NCBI RefSeq assembly: GCF_001468485.1
Contig: NZ_LODI01000048.1
Coordinates: 72,640-113,115 of the forward strand
Direction of reading: 5' to 3'
DNA from: Pseudoalteromonas sp. H71
GTDB taxonomy: Bacteria; Pseudomonadota; Gammaproteobacteria; Enterobacterales; Alteromonadaceae
DNA length: 40,476 bases
A program made the translations under genes and the position numbers. The notes under the pieces are model-generated. The model saw only the letters and a list, made by a program, of their open reading frames with translations. It did not search any database and was not told where the DNA came from. Positions 34,726 through 40,476 of this stretch are shown here, one piece after another (the first letter of the stretch is position 1; each line of letters starts with the position of its first letter).

Positions 34726-35407
34726 AACTAGTAGTTCCTTTATTGTTACGTGCGATGGGCGCAAGCTCACCGTGTTCTATTCGTTGTAGCATGGTGTTCC
34801 AGGCCGACACACCACGGCTATTTTTTACTTTATTACCTAACCCTTTTGCTTTAGCAAGCCATAAACCTTGGCCGTTAAAGCTATAAATAGGTTTTAAATC
34901 GGGGCGCTTATTAGCCGGTAAAAGTTTAGTATTAAAATTACCTAACACAAGGGGTATTTGGTTGGGCTCTTCAATATAAATTAATACCATGTGTGGCTGG
35001 TTTACTGTTTTTTGGCGCACGTACATAAAGCGTATTTTATGCTCGGGTATGCCCAGTGCAATTAGTGTAAAGTATTTGGCTATTACGTAGTCTTCGCAGT
35101 CGCCCATACCTACGCCTAAGCTTTCAAGCGGGGTTGCCCAGTAATCTGTTTGTTGCCACAACTCATCGTCGTTTTTGTATTGTATGTGTTTATTAAAAAA
35201 GTCGTTAACAAGGTGTATTTTTTGCCACTCGCTTTTACTTTGGCTGCTATCAATAAAGCTAAGCCAGTTTTTTATGCGTGTGTAGCCAGCAGCGCCGTAT
35301 TGCTGTTGTGCACGGGCAAGTATATCGCTGTTACGCAAATGCATAAGTGCATCTTGCGCATACACAAAAAACGACATAACAATTAAAATGCAAACACCTA
35401 AGCGCAC
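34709..35407 (-). CDS. lapG: LapG-like periplasmic cysteine protease
   Basis: A 232-residue transglutaminase-like cysteine protease (BTLCP family). Signal peptide MRLGVCILIVMSFFVYA, then the family signature with the nucleophile in GMGDCEDYVIAKYF, the histidine in QPHMVLIY and the aspartate/asparagine region LVLGNFNTKLLP; YKNDDELWQQTDYWATPLES precedes the cysteine as in LapG. LapG releases cells from surfaces by cutting the N-terminus of LapA-type giant adhesins unless LapD, loaded with c-di-GMP, sequesters it. The start is GTG at 35407 with AAGGAACG upstream. lapD overlaps its 3' end. No lapA or its type I secretion genes are in the window. Confidence 0.92.
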   Translation of the reverse strand: MRLGVCILIVMSFFVYAQDALMHLRNSDILARAQQQYGAAGYTRIKNWLSFIDSSQSKSEWQKIHLVNDFFNKHIQYKNDDELWQQTDYWATPLESLGVGMGDCEDYVIAKYFTLIALGIPEHKIRFMYVRQKTVNQPHMVLIYIEEPNQIPLVLGNFNTKLLPANKRPDLKPIYSFNGQGLWLAKAKGLGNKVKNSRGVSAWNTMLQRIEHGELAPIARNNKGTTSYVANF

Positions 35408-35582
35408 ATACGTTCCTTTAGTTAAAAATCCCTAATAAACAGCACGGCTAAGTATAGTATTATTACAACAAAAAAGGTAGATAAGTAAAAAGTGCTACAA
35501 AGCACTAAAATAGGGCGCTTGCTTGTTATTTTGGTGCAACAAAAAATTAACAAAAAAACAGTATTAAAGGATGTTTTTATAG

Positions 35583-35610
35583 TTGAGTACATTATTGTGT
35601 TGTGTATAAT
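35583..35610 (+). promoter_or_regulatory. Sigma-70 promoter of galU
   Basis: TTGAGT (35583-35588) and a perfect TATAAT (35605-35610) are separated by 16 bases, about 97 bases before the galU start. The rest of the 299-base gap between lapG and galU shows nothing else I can name. Confidence 0.75.
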
Positions 35611-35706
35611 AATAAGCTCACACGGTATGTGATGTACGTTAAAAGGATTTAAGCTTTTGCTTGGCCTTTTTGTGATTTTAAAAACAAAATAAAAAAAGGA
35701 ATTAAA

Positions 35707-36594
35707 GTGAAAGTATTAAAAGCCGTACTCCCAGTTGCAGGTTTAGGCACGCGCATGTTGCCAGCCACCAAAGCAATACCAAAAGAAATGCTCCCCCTGG
35801 TCGACAAACCTTTAATTCAATACGTAGTTAACGAAGCCGTAGCCGCAGGCATAAAAGAAATAGTACTGGTTACGCACGCGTCTAAAAATTCGATCGAAAA
35901 CCATTTTGACACCAGCTTTGAGCTAGAAGCCACACTAGAGGCACGCGTAAAACGCAGCCTACTAGACGAGGTTCGCTCAATAGTACCAAAAGACGTAACG
36001 GTAATTTCGGTTCGCCAATCGGCCCCATTAGGCCTTGGCCACGCAGTACTGGCTGCTAAACCTATAGTAGGCAACAACCCCTTTGCCGTAATGCTACCCG
36101 ACGTAATAATCGACAAGTACAAGTCAAACCCAAAAACCGACAACCTAAGCCAAATGATCGACCGGTTTGACCAAACAGGCCACAACCAAGTAATGGTAGA
36201 GCCCGTACCGCAAGCGCAAGTACACCAATACGGCGTGGTAGACCTAGCCGGTAAAAACATAAGCGCGGGCCAAAACGCAACTATTAAAAATATGGTCGAA
36301 AAACCAAATAACGACGAAGCCCCAAGCAACCTAGCCATAACAGGCCGCTATGTTGTATCGCCCACCATTTGGGATTTGCTTGAATACACACCACCGGGTG
36401 CCGGCGGCGAAATACAACTTACCGATGCCTTACTACAATTACGCCACCTCGAAACGCTTGAAGCCTACCACCTAACAGGTAAATCGCACGACTGTGGTTC
36501 AAAGCTCGGTTATATGCTGGCAAATGTAGAATACGCAATGCAATCAAGCCATATGGGTGAAGAGTTTACTAAGCAAATAAAACAGTTGTTTTAA
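35707..36594 (+). CDS. galU: UTP-glucose-1-phosphate uridylyltransferase
   Basis: A 295-residue nucleotidyltransferase that makes UDP-glucose for lipopolysaccharide, exopolysaccharide and trehalose. The N-terminal [35 protein letters not shown], and the later [20 protein letters not shown] and [11 protein letters not shown] are all typical of GalU. The start is GTG with AAAGGA upstream. It opens the plus-strand right edge of the window; next come cysD and cysN, 113 bases away, and then polysaccharide genes, which suggests it feeds a surface-glycan locus. Confidence 0.97.
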   Translation: MKVLKAVLPVAGLGTRMLPATKAIPKEMLPLVDKPLIQYVVNEAVAAGIKEIVLVTHASKNSIENHFDTSFELEATLEARVKRSLLDEVRSIVPKDVTVISVRQSAPLGLGHAVLAAKPIVGNNPFAVMLPDVIIDKYKSNPKTDNLSQMIDRFDQTGHNQVMVEPVPQAQVHQYGVVDLAGKNISAGQNATIKNMVEKPNNDEAPSNLAITGRYVVSPTIWDLLEYTPPGAGGEIQLTDALLQLRHLETLEAYHLTGKSHDCGSKLGYMLANVEYAMQSSHMGEEFTKQIKQLF

Positions 36595-36647
36595 TAACTA
36601 GCGTTTAAACTTCAAACGTTGGTAAATCATATAAATATAAAATTTAT

Positions 36648-36677
36648 AGTAGGTCACAATAAACTGTAATACCTACT
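36648..36677. promoter_or_regulatory. Inverted repeat upstream of cysD, possible operator
   Basis: AGTAGGT (36648-36654) and ACCTACT (36671-36677) are perfect 7-bp arms with a 16-base spacer, ending 30 bases before the cysD start. No clean -35/-10 pair is seen. Confidence 0.3.
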
Positions 36678-36707
36678 TAAATACGTTAACGCATCGCGAG
36701 AGATAAA

Positions 36708-37622
36708 ATGGAAATATCACAAGCAAGAATGACTCATTTAAAGCAGCTAGAGGCTGAGTCTATTCATATAATGAGAGAAGTAGCAGCAGAGTTTGATAAC
36801 CCAGTAATGATGTATTCTGTGGGTAAAGACTCAGCGGTAATGCTGCACTTATGCATGAAGGCTTTTTACCCTGCAAAGCCACCATTCCCATTAATGCATG
36901 TAGATACCACCTTTAAATTTAAAGAAATGATTGCGTTTCGTGACCGTATGGCAAAAAAATACGATATGGATTTAATCGTCCACAAAAACGAAGAAGCCAT
37001 TGCCGCAAATATAAACCCATTTGATCATGGCAGTGCTAAATACACTGACATAATGAAAACACAAGGCCTAAAGCAAGCCTTAAATAAGCATAAGTTCGAC
37101 GCCGCATTTGGTGGTGCACGCCGCGATGAAGAAAAATCAAGAGCCAAAGAGCGAGTTTATTCATTTCGCGATAAAAACCATCGTTGGGATCCAAAAAGTC
37201 AACGTCCAGAACTATGGAATACCTACAACGGCAAAGTTAATAAAGGAGAGAGCATTCGTGTTTTCCCATTATCAAACTGGACCGAACTTGATATTTGGCA
37301 ATATATTTACCTAGAAAACATTGAAATTGTTCCACTGTACCTGGCAGATACACGCCCAGTAGTAGAACGTGATGGGTCTTTAATAATGGTAGACGACGAA
37401 CGCTTACCATTAAAAGAAGGTGAAGTCCCTATGATGAAAAAAGTACGTTTTCGTACATTAGGGTGTTACCCGCTAACGGGAGCGGTAGAGTCTGAAGCCA
37501 CCACCTTACCAGAAATTATTCAAGAAATGTTGCTAACTAAAACATCTGAACGCCAAGGACGAGTAATCGATCACGACTCATCAGGCTCAATGGAAAAGAA
37601 AAAAATGGAAGGTTACTTTTAA
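36708..37622 (+). CDS. cysD: Sulfate adenylyltransferase subunit 2
   Basis: A 304-residue ATP sulfurylase catalytic subunit (adenylylates sulfate to APS). The PP-loop [70 protein letters not shown] and [15 protein letters not shown] are all present. The ATG at 36708 follows GAGAGATAAA. cysN follows after 50 bases. No cysC, cysH, cysI or cysJ is next to it; instead the downstream genes are a glycan polymerase-like protein and a sulfotransferase, so the APS made here may be meant for glycan sulfation rather than, or as well as, cysteine synthesis. Confidence 0.97.
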   Translation: MEISQARMTHLKQLEAESIHIMREVAAEFDNPVMMYSVGKDSAVMLHLCMKAFYPAKPPFPLMHVDTTFKFKEMIAFRDRMAKKYDMDLIVHKNEEAIAANINPFDHGSAKYTDIMKTQGLKQALNKHKFDAAFGGARRDEEKSRAKERVYSFRDKNHRWDPKSQRPELWNTYNGKVNKGESIRVFPLSNWTELDIWQYIYLENIEIVPLYLADTRPVVERDGSLIMVDDERLPLKEGEVPMMKKVRFRTLGCYPLTGAVESEATTLPEIIQEMLLTKTSERQGRVIDHDSSGSMEKKKMEGYF

Positions 37623-37672
37623 GCCAATTTCAAGCATCATTAATTTTAAAGAATATAGTTAAAGGAATACCC

Positions 37673-39085
37673 GTGAACGAACAAACACTACTAGAAACAG
37701 ACATAGAAACCTACCTTCAAAAACACGAAGACAAAGACATGCTGCGCTTTTTAACGTGTGGCAATGTAGACGATGGCAAATCAACATTAATAGGCCGACT
37801 ACTGCACGATTCAAAATTAATTTTTGAAGATCACATGTCAGCTATAAAAAACGACTCTAAAAAGTTTAACACAACCGATGGTGAGTTTGACCTAGCGCTA
37901 CTGGTCGACGGCCTTCAGTCAGAGCGCGAACAAGGTATTACTATCGATGTAGCGTATCGTTATTTTGCAACCGAAAGCCGAAAATTTATTATTGCCGACT
38001 GCCCAGGTCACGAACAATACACCCGAAACATGGCAACAGGCGCTTCAAATTGCGACCTAGCTATTGTAATGGTTGACGCGCGTTACGGTGTGCAAACGCA
38101 AACTAAGCGCCATTCATACATTGCCTCATTGCTCGGGTTAAAACACATTATTGTTGCTGTTAACAAAATGGATTTAATCGACTTTAGCCAAGAACAATAT
38201 CGTAAAATAAAAGCCGATTATAAAGCCTTCGCTGCCGACCTAAACATACCCGATATTCGCTTTGTACCAATATCGGCATTGCGTGGCGACAATGTGGTTA
38301 ATAAATCTGAGTCGATGAATTGGTACCCAGGCGCAACCTTAATGGAATTACTTAACTCAGTAACCGTTAATGAAGACAAAAACCTGCAAGATTTTCGTTT
38401 TCCTGTGCAATTTGTAACGCGCCCAAACTTAAACTTTAGAGGCTTTTGTGGCACCGTTGCTAGTGGTGTAATTAACGTAGGCGACTTAATTACCGTTATG
38501 CCCTCTGGTAAGTCTTCAACAGTAAAAAGTATAGTAACAGCCGACGGCGACTTACCAAGCGCATTTGCAGGCCAAGCGGTTACATTAACAACCACTGACG
38601 AAATTGATATTTCTCGTGGAGATCTAATCGTTAAATCAAATAACCTAGCTACCACGTCAGAACAGTTTGAAGCAACACTTGTGTGGATGGACGAAACAGC
38701 ATTACAGCCAGGAAAAGAGTACGAATTTAAAGTAGGTACAAAAAACACCTTCGGCCGAATAGAAAACATCAACCATAAAATCGATGTAAACACCTTACAA
38801 AATGTAGACGTAAACGAGCTACAACTTAACGAAATTGGTTCATGTAACATAAGCACATCAAGCCCTGTGGTTATCGACGAATACAACACAGTGAATGGCA
38901 CAGGGTCATTTATTGTAATCGATAGGCTCACTAATGTAACGGTTGGTGCGGGGATGATTACTAATACAAAATCAGATTTGATACCAAATATTAACCTAAA
39001 TGATAGAAAATACACAAAAGCAGAGGTTGAGTTAAATCACTATATATGTAAAAACTATCCAGATTGGGGTTGTAAACTAATATGA
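37673..39085 (+). CDS. cysN: Sulfate adenylyltransferase subunit 1 (GTPase)
   Basis: A 470-residue EF-Tu-like GTPase that drives ATP sulfurylase with CysD. G1 CGNVDDGKSTLIGRLLHDS, G2-region EREQGITIDVAYRYF, G3 DCPGHEQYTRNMATGASNCD and G4 VNKMDLIDF are all present, followed by the two beta-barrel domains. It stops at the usual CysN length and has no fused APS kinase (CysC) domain. The start is GTG with AAAGGA upstream. The last ~20 residues (HYICKNYPDWGCKL) are more divergent than the rest, and base composition turns clearly more AT-rich just after the stop. Confidence 0.97.
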   Translation: MNEQTLLETDIETYLQKHEDKDMLRFLTCGNVDDGKSTLIGRLLHDSKLIFEDHMSAIKNDSKKFNTTDGEFDLALLVDGLQSEREQGITIDVAYRYFATESRKFIIADCPGHEQYTRNMATGASNCDLAIVMVDARYGVQTQTKRHSYIASLLGLKHIIVAVNKMDLIDFSQEQYRKIKADYKAFAADLNIPDIRFVPISALRGDNVVNKSESMNWYPGATLMELLNSVTVNEDKNLQDFRFPVQFVTRPNLNFRGFCGTVASGVINVGDLITVMPSGKSSTVKSIVTADGDLPSAFAGQAVTLTTTDEIDISRGDLIVKSNNLATTSEQFEATLVWMDETALQPGKEYEFKVGTKNTFGRIENINHKIDVNTLQNVDVNELQLNEIGSCNISTSSPVVIDEYNTVNGTGSFIVIDRLTNVTVGAGMITNTKSDLIPNINLNDRKYTKAEVELNHYICKNYPDWGCKLI

Positions 39086-39150
39086 TTGAAACCCATATAA
39101 TACTAAGCTAAAGATCTTCAATTTCAACCCCATGTTATAGGCTGGTTAAC

Positions 39151-40236
39151 ATGAAGTATATTGGTTTTATCTCTGTTTTTAGCTTATCGATAGCCTTTTT
39201 TTTTATGGCTTTTGAGAGTGAGTATAGAGTTTACGCATATTTATTTTTATTCTTATTTGTACTTGCATCATTTTTAGGTGTTTTATCCTTTAAAAAGAAC
39301 TTTAGGCTTGTTGATTTTAATTACGATATTAAATTGTTGTTGTCGGTAGTTTCTTTCCTTTGTGCTATTAATATTTACAGTAGCTATCAAATAAATGACT
39401 ATATGGAATGGTTTGATATTTTTCGAGTTATTTATGTCATATTAGTCATTGTTGGTTTGGTAATATCCATAAACATTTGGGGTGTAAAGTGGTACACAGA
39501 TAGATTAGTTATAATCATTAGTTTACTAAGTGTTTTATCTTTATTCTTTTATTACCTTGGCTTCTATTTAGATAGCACCAACTTTTATGCTTCTATGCTC
39601 TTATTACCTGCAATGTACTTATTAACGGAAAAAAAATATAAATATTTTAGTTTTATATTATTACTAACATTATTTTTGGGTATTGCGCTTGAAGCCAGAG
39701 GTGCTTACATGGGTGTTATTTTATTTTTAATGGTATATTACTGTAACCGTCTTATTAAAATACCGCCACCAGTTATGGTGTTAGGTATAGTTCTTATTCT
39801 CACAGGCCAAGTTTTATTACTATTAAAACCAAGTGTAATCGCTGATGAAATATTAAGTTATAGACCAACTATATGGAATTATTATATCTACGAAGGTTTT
39901 GAAAACCTTTGGATTGGTGGTGGGCCCATACTGACATATATTGCCGAGGGTGCTGCTGCACATTATCAATCAATGATTGGGCGAGGAGTTGGCACAGCAT
40001 ACGGAACACAGTCAATGTATGTATTGTACTTTTATGAATCGGGTATAGTTGGCTTGTGTTTATTACTATTTATGATGTTCACTGTTTTTTATACCAAATC
40101 AAGATATATTATCCCATTTTTTTCAATTTCAGTTTTAGCATTTATGGAAACGATAAAAATAGGTGCAGTTTCAATCTATGGTTTACCATTTACTTATTTT
40201 TTAGTTTTATCCCTAGTTACAAAGAGAAGAAAATGA
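39151..40236 (+). CDS. O-antigen polymerase/ligase-like membrane protein
   Basis: A 361-residue, very hydrophobic protein with roughly ten membrane helices and few charged residues, AT-rich in codon use. It resembles the O-antigen polymerase/ligase group: a short ALEARGAYMGVILFLMVYY segment, then a periplasmic stretch with SYRPTIWNYYIYEGFENLWI and GGGPILTYIAEGAAAHYQ, similar in position to the LGSGGG...HNDY loop of the ligase family but without the His-Asn-Asp-Tyr. It begins 65 bases after cysN and its stop overlaps the ATG of the sulfotransferase (ATGA), so the two are translationally coupled. Assignment is by topology and weak motifs. Confidence 0.7.
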   Translation: MKYIGFISVFSLSIAFFFMAFESEYRVYAYLFLFLFVLASFLGVLSFKKNFRLVDFNYDIKLLLSVVSFLCAINIYSSYQINDYMEWFDIFRVIYVILVIVGLVISINIWGVKWYTDRLVIIISLLSVLSLFFYYLGFYLDSTNFYASMLLLPAMYLLTEKKYKYFSFILLLTLFLGIALEARGAYMGVILFLMVYYCNRLIKIPPPVMVLGIVLILTGQVLLLLKPSVIADEILSYRPTIWNYYIYEGFENLWIGGGPILTYIAEGAAAHYQSMIGRGVGTAYGTQSMYVLYFYESGIVGLCLLLFMMFTVFYTKSRYIIPFFSISVLAFMETIKIGAVSIYGLPFTYFLVLSLVTKRRK

Positions 40237-40476
40237 ATAAGAAGATATACCTACACGTTGGTTATCCCAAGACAGCAACTAGTGCATTGCAAAAACATGT
40301 TTTTCCTGAGCTTCAAGGTTTAAATTACATCGGTAAAAATGAAAGTGAAAAATTTAAATTTGACAATAAAGCATTAGAAAGCGTTTTGTATAACGCTTCA
40401 ACTATGGAACAATCTTTATTTAAAAAACAGTCAATCACAGCTGACTTATTTACAAACTTTGATGGTGATATATTAC
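40233..40476 (+). CDS. PAPS-dependent sulfotransferase-like protein, N-terminal part (cut by window end)
   Basis: 81 codons are visible before the window ends. The start reads MNKKIYLHVGYPKTATSALQ; HVGYPKTATSALQ fits the 5'-phosphosulfate-binding loop of bacterial sulfotransferases (G-x-PKT-[AG]T[ST]-x-LQ), which move sulfate from PAPS to a carbohydrate or other acceptor. It overlaps the preceding polymerase-like gene by four bases (ATGA), and the cysD-cysN pair just upstream makes the APS precursor of PAPS. The low GC matches the polymerase-like gene. The 3'-phosphate-binding part and catalytic base region lie outside the window, so the call rests on the P-loop motif plus context. Confidence 0.78.
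   Translation, partial: MNKKIYLHVGYPKTATSALQKHVFPELQGLNYIGKNESEKFKFDNKALESVLYNASTMEQSLFKKQSITADLFTNFDGDIL

Noticed and set aside
35816..36338. Open minus-strand frames inside galU
   Set aside because: Shadow frames of a conserved gene with no independent evidence.
36595..36707. JUMPstart/ops element before the polysaccharide genes
   Set aside because: I looked for GGCGGTAGC-type sequence between galU and cysD and after cysN and found none.
38218..39015. 265-codon minus-strand open frame inside cysN
   Set aside because: Antisense to a well-conserved gene, without ribosome site or recognisable product; a shadow frame.

Overview
The window looks like a chromosomal segment of a marine gammaproteobacterium of the Alteromonadales, most likely Pseudoalteromonas or a close relative. 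The inference rests on AT-rich DNA, classical gammaproteobacterial gene order (rne/rluC divergent, then yceD-rpmF-plsX-fab-acpP-pabC-mltG-tmk-holB-pilZ-tatD; yejK divergent from yejL-yejM), and FecR/TonB-receptor and LapD/LapG systems typical of the group. No database search was possible, so the genus is an inference.

Layout. 1-3.5 kb: the end of a fecR anti-sigma gene and a TonB-dependent receptor with an STN signalling domain (FecIRA-type cell-surface signalling). 3.5-11 kb, mostly minus strand: a lone exbD, a DUF2383 four-helix protein, a LysR regulator downstream of aceK, a DUF4124 secreted protein, a shortened yejM relative with yejL, and divergent yejK. 11.1-11.7 kb: a composite palindromic repeat array. 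11.7-16.6 kb: rne, with an 18-bp tandem repeat in its scaffold region and a long leader, divergent from rluC. 16.5-29.9 kb: a HAD hydrolase and convergent maf, then the lipid/ribosome/cell-envelope gene string yceD to tatD (fabH is absent from its usual place) and a PhoD-like metallophosphatase. 29.9-30.6 kb: a second array of the same composite repeats.

30.6-35.4 kb, minus strand: an O-antigen ligase-like membrane protein, then a lapG-lapD operon whose third gene encodes a small exported Ala-rich protein that carries a TAAG tetrapeptide, the motif cut by LapG in large adhesins. 35.6 kb to the end, plus strand: galU, cysD-cysN (ATP sulfurylase), an AT-rich polymerase/ligase-like membrane protein, and the start of a PAPS-type sulfotransferase joined to it by an ATGA overlap. 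This right edge looks like the entry to a surface-polysaccharide locus, probably one making a sulfated glycan: galU would supply UDP-glucose, CysDN would supply APS, and the sulfotransferase would use PAPS.

The two observations I rate highest are the cysDN-polymerase-sulfotransferase arrangement at the right edge and the small exported protein in the lapG-lapD operon. Several regulatory observations (near-leaderless yceD, a terminator-like hairpin abutting pabC, a PsrA-like palindrome before fabF, a dyad in the acpP leader, an internal signal peptide in the TonB receptor) are direct sequence readings with inferred meaning.
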